A stretch of DNA of 56,905 bases, from assembly GCA_003141455.1 (NCBI GenBank), contig PLMA01000020.1, forward strand, positions 1 to 56,905, read 5' to 3'. A model generated the notes under the pieces. That model did no database searches and was not told the DNA's origin. It was given only the letters and a program-made list of their open reading frames with translations. Shown piece after piece: positions 26,206 to 35,366 of this stretch. Each line of letters opens with the position of its first letter. The first letter of the stretch is position 1. This DNA comes from Chloroflexota bacterium (lineage in GTDB: Bacteria; Chloroflexota; Limnocylindria; Limnocylindrales; CSP1-4). The position numbers were made by a program, and so were the translations under genes.

Positions 26206-27171
26206 CTAGCGGCTCAAGGTCCGGCGCTGCCTTTGAACTGCCAGCAACCCGAGCCCGCCGAAGGCAAAGCAGATCATGAGGGCGAAGAACGGGGTGGGGC
26301 TGTCGCCCGACGGTCCGCCGCCGACTGTGGTCGGAGGGGGCGTAATCGCGCGGACAGGCGTGGCCGTCTCACCCTGGAACGACTGGAAAGGCGTTGGCGT
26401 CGCCGAAGTGGAGGCGCTCGGCGTCGGGTCGACCACGAGGGTCTCTTCCGTGCAGGCGCTGGTAGCGGCGGCGTTGCTGGCATCACCGCTGTAGACGGCC
26501 TGCCAGTACCAGGTCCCGACGCTGTTGAAGACGATCCCGTCGGAGTTGGGCACCGAGCCGTTGGTCACGGTCTTGGTGCCGGCGTCGATAGCCCCGGAGG
26601 TGCACGCGGTGTTGGTGTAGATGGTGTAGGTCACCTTCCCGCCCGCAGTCGCCGTGGTACCGGTGAGGGTCGCGGTGTCATGGATCGTGTCGCCGACTGT
26701 TCCCTTCGACTTCGAGAGTACCGTAGCGATCGTCGGGCCAGCCGGGCTGACAGTGACAGGCTCCTCGTTCGCGTCGGAGGCGACCGTGTAGTTGTTGGCG
26801 TCGCCGCCGTATCTCGCGACCCAGTGCCAGGTGCCGACCATGTCGGGCACGAAGCCGCCACTAAGCGGGGTCGAGTAGTAGCCGTTGCCGGAGACCGCCA
26901 CGGTCTCGGTGTCCCGGACCACGCTGTTCGGATCTTTCAGGGTGAAGGTGATCGTGCCGGTCGGGCTGTAGCCGCCGGTCAGGTGGGCGGTATCGGTGAG
27001 CTTGTGACCGCTGCCGATGACGACCGGGTCGCCGGTGGTGGTGGTGATCGTCGGGCTGTAGCAGGCGGAAGCAACCCCCGCCAGCGCCGGAATGAACATC
27101 GCGACCATCGCGAACACCACGGCAAGACGGAAACTGCGGGCTCGCCCCGGGCGCCAAATGTTGGTGTCCAT
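26206..27171 (-). CDS. Secreted surface protein with two Ig-like domains and C-terminal anchor tail
   Basis: 321 residues from the ATG at 27171, which has AGGAGA upstream. A signal peptide (cleavage near GVASA-CYSP) precedes two Ig-like beta domains, each ending with the same pattern: VGTWHWVARYGGDANN at about 150 and VGTWYWQAVYSGDASN at about 245. A linker then holds PFQSFQGETATPVR and TPPPT, followed by Gly/Ser, SPTPFFALMI, a hydrophobic helix and VQRQRRTLSR. This signal-linker-helix-basic layout suggests sorting or anchoring at the cell surface. The neighbours on both sides share the tail. Function unknown, perhaps adhesion. Confidence 0.8.
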   Translation of the reverse strand: MDTNIWRPGRARSFRLAVVFAMVAMFIPALAGVASACYSPTITTTTGDPVVIGSGHKLTDTAHLTGGYSPTGTITFTLKDPNSVVRDTETVAVSGNGYYSTPLSGGFVPDMVGTWHWVARYGGDANNYTVASDANEEPVTVSPAGPTIATVLSKSKGTVGDTIHDTATLTGTTATAGGKVTYTIYTNTACTSGAIDAGTKTVTNGSVPNSDGIVFNSVGTWYWQAVYSGDASNAAATSACTEETLVVDPTPSASTSATPTPFQSFQGETATPVRAITPPPTTVGGGPSGDSPTPFFALMICFAFGGLGLLAVQRQRRTLSR

Positions 27172-27545
27172 CGGTCTCCTATCCCTCGGCCGGGTGCAGA
27201 GGGCCGACGACGTCATAGGTCAGCTGCCGTAGTACCCGAGTCGCACGCGTACACTACCCAAAAGGACTGCGGGCGTCTAGTACCATATAGTGCTCCCGGG
27301 CACCGCTGATGAGCCGTAGATGTCGACAGGACGACAGCTAGCAGGCTCTCCTGGGATCCGCCGGTTCTGCTCTGGACCTACGGACCGCCGCGTGTTCTGC
27401 CTGGGCGCTGGCGGTTCGCGTCGATCGAGCCTGAACTGTGGCTCACGCCACCGCTCGTCATGCACTGGTACCGACGGGCCATGACTGGCCCGTCGGTCTA
27501 TCTCAGGTCTCTGGAGGTCGCTGGAGGCGACCGATGGTGTGTCCC
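27172..27545. other. Intergenic stretch with 3' hairpin module, no gene seen
   Basis: Holds the probable promoter of the 26206 gene (a minus-strand TATATGG at about 27285 may be its -10) and the paired hairpins at 27470-27532 that close the 27546 gene. No additional coding sequence is supported. Confidence 0.4.
27470..27497. terminator. 11-bp hairpin, 3' module copy 1
   Basis: ACCGACGGGCC at 27470-27480 pairs exactly with 27487-27497, loop ATGACT. A second hairpin GGTCGC-TGGAG-GCGACC follows at 27516-27532. Both lie directly downstream of the minus-strand gene ending at 27546 and are nearly identical to those at 26128-26192. Confidence 0.65.
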
Positions 27546-28235
27546 CTAGCGGCGGATGCTCCGGCGCTGAGCCTCCACGGCAGCCAATCCAAGCCCGCCC
27601 AGGGCGAAGGAGATCACCAACGCTAGAAGCGGCGTCGAGCTGCCGCCCGAAGAACCGCCGGTGCTGCTGGTTGGCGGAGGCGTAAGAACCCGGACGGGTG
27701 TGGCCGTCTCACCCTGGAGCGACTGAAATGGGGTCCGCGACGGATCCACCCTCGGTGTGGCCGTCTCACCCTGAAGCGACTCGAACGGGGTCGGGGTCGG
27801 CTTGGGGGTCGCTGTTGGCGTAGGTGTTGGGGTAGGTTTCGGGGTCGGCGTTGGCGTCGGCCTGGGTGTTGGCGTGGCGCAGCCCACGGCCGGCGCGATG
27901 CTCGCGCTCGTCGTGAACTCGACAATCGAACCCGTGTAGATCTTCAGTGTGAACGTGCCGGCTGCGGGCGCGGGGCCGCTTGCGGACCAGATCTGGCCGA
28001 AGGTCGTGTTGTAGTGGTTTCCGGCGATTCCGACGGTGCCGGGGATGGTAGTGACTACAACGACCGTCCGATCGGAGGTCACGTTGTGGTTCAACGAGAC
28101 GGACACGCTCCACGTGGCGCATGTCTCCGATGCGGCGACGTTGCCGGTATTGGCAGCCGTGACACCGGCCAGGGCAAACAGAAGCGTGGCCGACGTCAGG
28201 GCAGCGAGTGTCACCTTGCGATAAGTCGTGATCAT
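27546..28235 (-). CDS. Secreted surface protein with repeated GETATP linker and C-terminal anchor tail
   Basis: 229 residues. Signal peptide (LFALAGVTAANT), then one beta-rich domain to about residue 118 (SVSVSLNHNVTSDRTVVVV). A Thr-Pro-Lys stretch follows, then two copies of a motif: TPFESLQGETATP and TPFQSLQGETATPVR. The end is TPPPT, Ser/Gly, STPLLALVI, a hydrophobic helix and VEAQRRSIRR. The tail matches the downstream 26206 gene and the 25779 fragment. Probably anchored at the surface; function unknown. The start ATG has GGAG eight bases upstream. Confidence 0.78.
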   Translation of the reverse strand: MITTYRKVTLAALTSATLLFALAGVTAANTGNVAASETCATWSVSVSLNHNVTSDRTVVVVTTIPGTVGIAGNHYNTTFGQIWSASGPAPAAGTFTLKIYTGSIVEFTTSASIAPAVGCATPTPRPTPTPTPKPTPTPTPTATPKPTPTPFESLQGETATPRVDPSRTPFQSLQGETATPVRVLTPPPTSSTGGSSGGSSTPLLALVISFALGGLGLAAVEAQRRSIRR

Positions 28236-28713
28236 TGCGTTACTCCAGCGTCAAATAGGGACGAGCAGCTGGCAGGCATATCCCGCCTGGATCCGCCGCC
28301 GCTGCGGCGACCGCCGCAGCCCACCGGGGCGGGTGCAGAAACGAGGCGTAGTGCCCGATGCGTGACATCCACTTGGGCCTTTGGGTAGCTACGTCAGAGC
28401 GGATGTCACTGAAGAAGATGAGCGGGGTGTGCGGCAATTGTCCAGTGGTTACGTTATGGTTTGTCCCGAGGGGCGCACCAATACGCCCACTCGCTCTTGA
28501 GGGAATAGGTCCGCGCCGCTCAAACGGGTCGGGCGTTTCACCTGGCGGACGGTCCCCAGCTAGGGTAGGCGGCCGAGAAGAGGCAATCCCACCCGATGGG
28601 ATGGCTCAGGAGCGCCTGCGTCCTGCGTCGATCCGAGGCGATCGTCGTGCCCGGGGCCGGATCACAGTCCCGCGCGGCGGGGCGACAAGTCGGCTGGCGA
28701 GCGAGTGAACAGA
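28236..28713. other. Intergenic stretch, no gene seen
   Basis: 478 bases between two minus-strand genes. Contains the hairpin GCTGCGGC-GACC-GCCGCAGC at 28301-28320 and upstream signals of the 27546 gene. Open frames here have no family-like sequence. The aspartase terminator region is at its right end, without a clear hairpin. Confidence 0.4.
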
Positions 28714-30363
28714 CTAGCCGCCGGTGCCGGCTGGACCCGTCGGAGGCTCGTGCCCCTCGGGCAGCTTCGGAGTGAAGCGGAAGCCGCCGGCCACTCCCGG
28801 CTCCGTAAGCTCGCGGGGGGCGAGTAGCTCGTCCAGTTCCGCGGCTGTGAAGATACCCCGCTCGATGACGATCTCACGGATCGAGCGCCGCTCACGCACC
28901 GCCTGCTTGGAGATCTCCGCGGCAAGGGCGTAGCCCAGGTACGGCGCCAGCGGTGTGGAGAGCGCCGAGGAATGCTCCATCAAGTCACGGGCGCGCTCTC
29001 GGTTGGCCTCGATGCCGGTTACGCAGAACTCCGCGAAGGCGCGACTCATGTTAGTAAGGATCGTGAGGGACTCGAGTGCCGTGTGGGCTATCACCGGCAT
29101 CATCACGTTCAGTTCGAGCTGGCCGGCGGAGGCGGCCCAGGCGATGGTGGTGTCGTTGCCGATGACCCGGAAGCAGACCATGGACAGGCACTCCGCCATG
29201 ACCGGGTTTACCTTGCCCGGCATGATCGAGCTGCCCGGCTGGACGGCCGGAAGAGTGATCTCGGCGAAGCCCGTCATCGGACCCGAGGACATGAGCCGCA
29301 GGTCTTCGCTGATCTTGATCAGGTCGACGGCGATGCCGCGCAACGCGGCCGAAACTTCGAGCATCGGACGCATGGAGTGCGTGGCCTGGACCAGGTGCTC
29401 GGCGCCGCGAAGTGGATGACCCGTTTGCTCGGCGAGATAGCGGACGACGAGTTCGATGTACTCGATCTCTGCGTTGAGGCCCGTGCCCACCGCGGTCGCT
29501 CCGATGTTCTGCTCGGCGATCGAACCGGCGGCGGTCTGGAGCCGATCGAGCCCACGGCGGAGCGTAAGCGCGTAGGCGGCGAACTCCTGGCCAAGGCGTA
29601 TCGGGACCGCGTCCTGCATGTGCGTTCGGCCCGACTTGATGACGTCGTCGAACTCGCGCGCCTTCTGCTCGAAGGCACCGATGAGCTCCTCGGCGGCGCA
29701 CGTGTAGTCGTGGATCCCATCGAGGGTGGCGATCCGCATCGAGGTGGGGAAGACGTCGTTCGTGGACTGGGCCATGTTGACGTGGTCGTTCGGGCTGATG
29801 ACTGAGTAGTCGCCGCGCTTGCCCGAGCCGACGCCGCTCGCGTGGAGCAGCTCGATGGCCCTGTTGGCCAGCACCTCGTTGGCGTTCATGTTGTGGCTCG
29901 TGCCGGCGCCGGCCTGGAACGGGTCGATGCGGAAGTTGTCGATCAGCTCGCGCTGCTTGGCGGCCCGGGCGGCCTCGAAGGCGGCGTGCATCGGATCGGA
30001 GGGCCGGCCGGGCTCCATGTCGTCAGCGTCTTCGGCGCATGGTTCGGTCGGGCAGAGGATCTCGTCCGCGGCCTCGACGATGGCGTTGCCGAGCGGCCTC
30101 GGCAGCCGGCCGGTGGCAAGGTTGGCTCGAGCTGCCGCCTTCTTTACCTGGACGATCGCACGCACGAGCGCCGGATGGGGGCGCGCGCCCGAGATCGGGA
30201 AGTTGTGGATGCCGCGGGCGGTCTGGACGCCGTAGTAGGCGGAGTCCGAAACTTCAAGATAGCCCAGGGGATCTTTCTCGATCCGAAAGCCGGCCCGGGG
30301 CGTTGGAGGAGTGGCGGGGCTCGTGGTGGCCGGTTTTGGCTGGCCTGCGGCATCGGGGGTCAT
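28714..30363 (-). CDS. aspA: Aspartate ammonia-lyase with insertion
   Basis: 549 residues from the ATG at 30363, with AGGAG ten bases upstream. The fumarase/aspartase signature GSSIMPGKVNPVMAE is present, as are GAGTSHNMNANEV, SGRTHMQDAVP and EQNIGATAVGTGLN. The C-terminal half (CFRVIGNDTTIAWAASAGQ) fits AspA better than FumC. The enzyme converts aspartate to fumarate and ammonia. Typical length is about 470; here a Pro/Thr-rich N-terminus of 35 residues and an acidic insertion (CAEDADDMEPG, near residue 125) add the excess. It diverges from an amino acid permease. Confidence 0.9.
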   Translation of the reverse strand: MTPDAAGQPKPATTSPATPPTPRAGFRIEKDPLGYLEVSDSAYYGVQTARGIHNFPISGARPHPALVRAIVQVKKAAARANLATGRLPRPLGNAIVEAADEILCPTEPCAEDADDMEPGRPSDPMHAAFEAARAAKQRELIDNFRIDPFQAGAGTSHNMNANEVLANRAIELLHASGVGSGKRGDYSVISPNDHVNMAQSTNDVFPTSMRIATLDGIHDYTCAAEELIGAFEQKAREFDDVIKSGRTHMQDAVPIRLGQEFAAYALTLRRGLDRLQTAAGSIAEQNIGATAVGTGLNAEIEYIELVVRYLAEQTGHPLRGAEHLVQATHSMRPMLEVSAALRGIAVDLIKISEDLRLMSSGPMTGFAEITLPAVQPGSSIMPGKVNPVMAECLSMVCFRVIGNDTTIAWAASAGQLELNVMMPVIAHTALESLTILTNMSRAFAEFCVTGIEANRERARDLMEHSSALSTPLAPYLGYALAAEISKQAVRERRSIREIVIERGIFTAAELDELLAPRELTEPGVAGGFRFTPKLPEGHEPPTGPAGTGG

Positions 30364-30730
30364 GGCGGTTTGCTCCTGGCTCGAAGCGGATGCCGGCCGT
30401 TGGCGACGCGGGACGCCGGCGTCATTCGATTCTATAGCCGCCGGATCGCGACTCGGCGGCCGCGCGGTCGCGCAGGGTGGATCGCCGGTGCGTCCCGCGC
30501 GACGAACTTTCGGGAATCGCACACGGTCCGGAGGTCTGCCCTCGCCACTCCAACGGCCCTCGAATCCAGGCTCGCCCGGAGAGACCGGTACATTTCCGGC
30601 TTCCCGAACCGGTATATTGCCGGGACCGGCCGCTGGCGCAGGCAGTGGTCTGGACATTCCGTAACCAGGCAACCGGGCGCCGCGTGCCCCGGTCAGCCCG
30701 GTCTGGCGCCCCAGGACGGAGGAGGTCCGG
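30364..30730. promoter_or_regulatory. Divergent promoter region with two direct repeats
   Basis: Between aspA and the permease gene. Two copies of ACCGGTAYATTNCCGG lie at 30584-30599 and 30608-30623, spaced 24 bases. Each is an imperfect palindrome, so they look like paired binding sites. No coding sequence is supported here. Confidence 0.5.
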
Positions 30731-30731
30731 C

Positions 30732-32399
30732 ATGACGCAGCAACAGGCTCCCAAGACTCGCGAGGAGGTCATCCGGCAGGACGTTCACGACCTGCATCGC
30801 CTGGGTTATGCGCAGGAGCTCTTCCGCACGATGGGCGGATTCTCCAACTTCGCGATCAGCTTCACGATCATCTCGATCCTGACCGGCGCGGTCATCCTGT
30901 TCGACTACGGCCTGGCGTGGGGCGGTCCGGCCGCGAGCACGATCGGCTGGCCGCTCGTCTCGGTCTTCACTCTCCTCGTTGCGGCCTCAATGGCGGAGAT
31001 TGCCTCCGCGTACCCGACCGCGGGCGGCCTCTACTACTGGTCGAGCCGGATGAAGAACAAGGACTGGGGCTGGTGGACGGCGTGGTTCAACCTCGCCGGC
31101 CAGATCGCCATCGTGGCCGGAATCGACTTCGCCGCCGCCTCATTCGTCAACACGTCCATCGTGACCCCCATCCTGTCCAACTTCGGGATCACCTTCGGCA
31201 ACTCGACCGCCGTGGCCGGCTCGTTCGTTAACGGCCAGCTGCTGACTATGGCTGCGCTGCTGGCGATCCAGCTCTTCTTCAATATCGCCGGCGTCCGGAT
31301 CGTGTCCCTTCTCAACAACTTCTCAGTGTGGTGGCATGTCGGCACGGTAGCCGTCATCGTGACCGCGCTCTTCCTGATCACCAACGGCAAGGCCCATGCC
31401 GACATCAGCCCATTCGCGATTGGGCCCCTCGACACGACCGGCAGCGCTTCGCCGCTCGGCTTCAACCTGGGGTCGGCCGCGGGCTACGCCGTCCCGATAG
31501 CCTTCCTCTTCTCGCTGCTGCAGGCTCAGTGGACCTACACGGGCTATGACGCTTCGGCCCACGTGGCCGAAGAGACGGTCGGTGCCCGGCTCTCGAGCGC
31601 CTGGGGCGTCTTCATCTCGGTCGCGGTATCGGCCGTCGTCGGCTACATCGTCCTGATGGGCCTGGTGACGCACCTGCCGCCGCTCGATCAACTGATGAAC
31701 TGCTCCCCCGCGACACAGTCGCTCTGCAGCGCCTACTACGGCGGCAACCCGGTAGTCTTCACGACCCTTAGCTACAACCTCGGCACGCTCGGCGATGTGC
31801 TCGGAGCCGCCATCGCCGTGGCTATGAGCCTGTGCGGCCTGGCTTCGGTGGCCGCCGCCGGACGGATGCTCTTCGCCTTCAGCCGCGACCACGGCGTGCC
31901 CGCCTCGCCCTGGCTGCGCAAGGTTTCGCACCGATTCCGCACTCCGGCCAACGCACTCGCGGCGATCGTGGTCTTCTCGTACCTCCTGACCAACGCGGCC
32001 TATATCGCCGGCAGCTACACGGCCATCGCCATCGTCACCGCGATCAGCACGATCGCCCTCTACTGGGCATACGGCGTGCCGATCTTCCTGGGCGTCTTCG
32101 GCAAGCAGGAATGGCGCGACCACGCGGTCTGGCGCCTCGGCCGCTTCTCGAAGCCGATCGCCCTGGTGGCCGTCCTGTGGATCGTGTTCATCTCGGTGCT
32201 CTTCCTGTGGCCCACCTCGGGCAACGCGTACACCCTGCTCGCCTACCTCGTCTTCCTCGGGGCGCTCCTGGTCTACTACTTCGCGTGGGCACGTCGCCGT
32301 TTCAAGGGTCCGATCGTCGAGGTCGGGGAAGCCGAGCTGACCGAGATCGAACGCGAATTCGAGCGTGCCGCCGAGGAGCTCGGCGAGGCCGGCGCCTAG
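30732..32399 (+). CDS. APC superfamily amino acid permease
   Basis: 555 residues from the ATG at 30732, which follows GGAGGAGGT. About twelve membrane helices. The N-terminus LHRLGYAQELFRTMGGFSNFAISFT and the segment AEIASAYPTAGGLYYWSSRM are typical of the amino acid/choline transporter branch of the APC family (GABA, choline or polyamine permeases). It probably imports an amino acid or amine that feeds the glutamine-synthetase-like enzyme and aspartase encoded nearby, but the substrate cannot be read from sequence. Confidence 0.92.
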   Translation: MTQQQAPKTREEVIRQDVHDLHRLGYAQELFRTMGGFSNFAISFTIISILTGAVILFDYGLAWGGPAASTIGWPLVSVFTLLVAASMAEIASAYPTAGGLYYWSSRMKNKDWGWWTAWFNLAGQIAIVAGIDFAAASFVNTSIVTPILSNFGITFGNSTAVAGSFVNGQLLTMAALLAIQLFFNIAGVRIVSLLNNFSVWWHVGTVAVIVTALFLITNGKAHADISPFAIGPLDTTGSASPLGFNLGSAAGYAVPIAFLFSLLQAQWTYTGYDASAHVAEETVGARLSSAWGVFISVAVSAVVGYIVLMGLVTHLPPLDQLMNCSPATQSLCSAYYGGNPVVFTTLSYNLGTLGDVLGAAIAVAMSLCGLASVAAAGRMLFAFSRDHGVPASPWLRKVSHRFRTPANALAAIVVFSYLLTNAAYIAGSYTAIAIVTAISTIALYWAYGVPIFLGVFGKQEWRDHAVWRLGRFSKPIALVAVLWIVFISVLFLWPTSGNAYTLLAYLVFLGALLVYYFAWARRRFKGPIVEVGEAELTEIEREFERAAEELGEAGA

Positions 32400-32474
32400 A
32401 GACTCGCCCCCACGGTTACAGGAGTGCGGCGAGCCGACTGCCTGCCGCACTCCGCCTGAAGCTCTGGCGCGGTG

Positions 32475-35366
32475 CTACTGGCCGGAGAAGCTCCCGAAGT
32501 AGTCCTTTAGCTGGCCCTTTGCCTCCCAGCCCACCAGGACGATCTGGCTGGGTGTCCACGCTATGCGGCAACTGGTCGAGCCGCCGAAGCTCAGTGCGGG
32601 GGCGACGGGACGCTGCCAGCTCTTGCCATCCGAGCTGCTCCAAGCGGTCCAGTTGTTCGTGAGCTTGAGCGGTACGTCCAGGGCGAGGATCTGGCCGTTG
32701 ACGATGGCCCAGTTGCCGCCCGTGGTCTTGAGGCCCGACGGCTGCCACTTGACGCCCGTGGACGACCACCACCACGAGCTGGGGAGCGTGCCGCTCGGCG
32801 GGGCCGTTGGGGTGGGCTTGGCGGTGGGCTTGAGGGTGGGTTTGGCGGTGGGCGTGACTGACGCGGAAGCCGAGGCCGATCCGGAGGCCGAGGCCGAGGC
32901 CGGGGCGGAGGCCGAGGCCGGAGCCGGGGCGGAGGCCGAGGGAGTCGGGGCGACCCCGGAGCCGTTGGTGATCGCCACCAGCCCGTTGCCGATACCGAAG
33001 ATCTGGGTGACGTTCACAGGCAGGTGCCAATCGGTGCGCATCGTCCACGTGACTCCGTCCGGCGAGCTCCAGGCCGTCGAAACGCCCTGACGCGTCGGGT
33101 CATTGCCCGTGGCGACGAAGCCCGACTTGTATGTTCCGACGGTCAGCGTGTACCCGTCGGCCACGGAGATCGTGGCCGCGTTCCACGTCTCGCCGTCGGT
33201 GGAGTACATGAGCGGCGAACCGCCCGCCTTGTCGGAGGCAGCTACGAACCCTCCCGATCCGGCGGTGATCGACGAGAACTCCGGCGGGGGCGGGTCCGCC
33301 AGGCTGGTCTGATGCCACTTGCCGCCCTTGGGCAGCCGCCAGATGGTTCCGGTATCGCCGGACGCGCTGGTCACACGCCCGATGGCGATTACCCCGCCGC
33401 TGCCGTCGCTGATTGCCTGTAGCACGACCGGCCGGCCGTTGTTGGTCGGTGTGACGAGTGCGTCCGGCCTGAGCTCCTGCGCCCACAGGCTGCCGTTGTC
33501 CGAGGACCAGATGGAGGTTCCGGCCGGCTGGGTGATGAACGTCAGGAACTTGCTGTCTGTGGCTGCCACCGGCCCGAGCGTGTCCGAGGCGCCCACGTCG
33601 ACGATCATCGGCGAGTCGCCGGCCTTGAGCGAGAGGGCGAACTCGACCGGGGCCGAGGGGCCGGGAGTTGGCGTTCGGGCGGGTCCGAGGGTGACGAGGC
33701 CGGCGAGCACTCCCTGCCCGTCGCTGGTCGTGCCGACCACCACGACGCGGCCGGCGACGGCCGCCATTCGTCCGTGAGCGAGCGACTGCGATGCGCTTGA
33801 GATTGGCTGCCACGACATTCCGTCGTCCGAGGCCCACACCGACAACCCGGGCTGAGTCCCCTGCGTGGCCGTGCCGGTCAGGTTCTTGTCGGCGGCCCCG
33901 ACCGCCACGAAGCTGCCGTCGACGGCGGTAACCCCGTCCATTGCAGTCTGCGGCTGCTCTGAGGGCGCGGTGGCTTTGACCCAGGTCTTGCCGTCCGTGG
34001 AGGTCCACGAAACGGCCAGCCCTTCGGCCGCGGCTCCGGTGTCGCTACCGACGGCCACGATTCGGCCGCCCAAACCGGCTATGCCGCGAGCGTCGAAGCC
34101 GTCGAGGGACGCGCCCTGGGTCCAGTCCCGACCCGTCGTCGAGTACCACACCGACGAGCGGCGCGGGCCGTCGCCGTTCCAGAGCTCCACGATGGCGAAG
34201 CCGCCGTCCCATGACCCCACGGCTCGGGGGATGTAGTTCTGCGCCCCCGGAAGCACGGATGGGGTCCAGCGCTGGCCATCGGGAGAAAACCAGACCACGC
34301 CGTTTCCGGCCGTTACGACCGCCCCGGCGTTGGTGGTCGCGCCCCCGATCATCTCCTGGCCCGCGCTCGAGTCGACCTGGGCCGGAACCCACGTCTTGCC
34401 GTCGCGCGAGCGCCACGCCGTGGCAGCCACATCTGTGGGTGAGGATCCGAAGCTGTTGCCGACCACGACGAGGCCGCCGTTGCCGTCGAGGGAGAAGCCC
34501 TGGGCGGCAAATCGGCGCCCGGAGATCTCGAAGGCGCCGGAGCCGGAGAGCTGGCTCCAGGTCGAGCCGTCTTCCGATGACCAGACTGTGGTCGTCACGC
34601 TCGCGGTCGTCGAGCCCTTGGTCCCGAGCATGAGGAGTTTGTCGCCGAATGAGGCGAAATAGGGGCCGAAATCGAACTTGATGTCGGGCGGCTTGGTCGC
34701 ACTGCGCCAGCTGATCTGATAGACGCTGCCGGTCGCAACCGGCGCGGCCGGATTGTTAGGAAGCGTCATCAGAAGGCTCGCCACCACGGCCAAGGTGGCG
34801 ACGATGCCGGTCAAACCGAAGACGATCTTCAGGCTGGGCAGTCCGCTTCTGGCCAGGCCCAGGCCGGGCCGTCTAGGTGTTGTCCCTCCATCGACCGCCG
34901 ACCGCCGGCCCAATCCTCCGAAGCCGGGAAGCCCGATCTTGGGGCGTCCGGTGCCCGATTCACCCAGCCGCAGCCTCGCCAGCGGGTGCGGTGAGGCTTG
35001 CCGCGCGGACCTGGGCGCCGGCGCGTCGGTGGGCCTGGCGGCGGTGACGGGCCGCGGCTCCGAGCCGGCGCGAGCCCTCGGCAAGGGGTGAGCTTGCGAG
35101 GTGCGGTGAGTCAGCGCTCCCAGGATCCCACGGACAGCGGGACGCGGCGCGGCCGCTGGCTCCTTGGTTTGTTCGATCTCCGGCGCGGGCCGAACGGGAC
35201 GCGAGCGGCGGGCCTGATCGGATCCTGTCAGATCGGCTTTGCGGGGCATGTCCAGCGGGCGCGAGGCCACTCCGGAACCCTCCATGGGCTCGATGCCGGA
35301 TCCGTCGTCAGCGTTGTCGCCGGGCTGAGTCTCGCCGGGCTGAGTCTCGCCGTGGTTGTCGTTCAA
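32475..35366 (-). CDS. Large membrane-anchored protein with BNR-like beta-propeller repeats
   Basis: 963 residues. Residues 1-175 are a Pro/Arg-rich, probably disordered cytoplasmic region that includes GETQPGETQPG (encoded by a 15-bp tandem repeat at 35319-35348). One membrane helix follows (about 178-203). The outside part contains about ten repeats with the pattern (V/A)WxSxDGxxW, for example VWSSEDGSTWSQL, AWRSRDGKTWVPA and AWSSSDGKSWQRP, typical of BNR/sialidase-like propeller blades. A Ser/Ala/Pro-rich linker splits the last blades. No catalytic sialidase motif is seen. It may bind a ligand or report extracellular state. Family name unknown. Confidence 0.8.
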   Translation of the reverse strand: MNDNHGETQPGETQPGDNADDGSGIEPMEGSGVASRPLDMPRKADLTGSDQARRSRPVRPAPEIEQTKEPAAAPRPAVRGILGALTHRTSQAHPLPRARAGSEPRPVTAARPTDAPAPRSARQASPHPLARLRLGESGTGRPKIGLPGFGGLGRRSAVDGGTTPRRPGLGLARSGLPSLKIVFGLTGIVATLAVVASLLMTLPNNPAAPVATGSVYQISWRSATKPPDIKFDFGPYFASFGDKLLMLGTKGSTTASVTTTVWSSEDGSTWSQLSGSGAFEISGRRFAAQGFSLDGNGGLVVVGNSFGSSPTDVAATAWRSRDGKTWVPAQVDSSAGQEMIGGATTNAGAVVTAGNGVVWFSPDGQRWTPSVLPGAQNYIPRAVGSWDGGFAIVELWNGDGPRRSSVWYSTTGRDWTQGASLDGFDARGIAGLGGRIVAVGSDTGAAAEGLAVSWTSTDGKTWVKATAPSEQPQTAMDGVTAVDGSFVAVGAADKNLTGTATQGTQPGLSVWASDDGMSWQPISSASQSLAHGRMAAVAGRVVVVGTTSDGQGVLAGLVTLGPARTPTPGPSAPVEFALSLKAGDSPMIVDVGASDTLGPVAATDSKFLTFITQPAGTSIWSSDNGSLWAQELRPDALVTPTNNGRPVVLQAISDGSGGVIAIGRVTSASGDTGTIWRLPKGGKWHQTSLADPPPPEFSSITAGSGGFVAASDKAGGSPLMYSTDGETWNAATISVADGYTLTVGTYKSGFVATGNDPTRQGVSTAWSSPDGVTWTMRTDWHLPVNVTQIFGIGNGLVAITNGSGVAPTPSASAPAPASASAPASASASGSASASASVTPTAKPTLKPTAKPTPTAPPSGTLPSSWWWSSTGVKWQPSGLKTTGGNWAIVNGQILALDVPLKLTNNWTAWSSSDGKSWQRPVAPALSFGGSTSCRIAWTPSQIVLVGWEAKGQLKDYFGSFSGQ

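Noticed and set aside
27780..27890. Thr-Pro-Lys coding repeats that resemble a short tandem or CRISPR-like array
   Set aside because: The repeats are codon-level low complexity inside a surface-protein linker, without regular spacers.
28358..28708. Plus-strand frame in the gap before aspA
   Set aside because: Arg/Gly/Pro-rich without domain, no ribosome site, and no support from neighbours.
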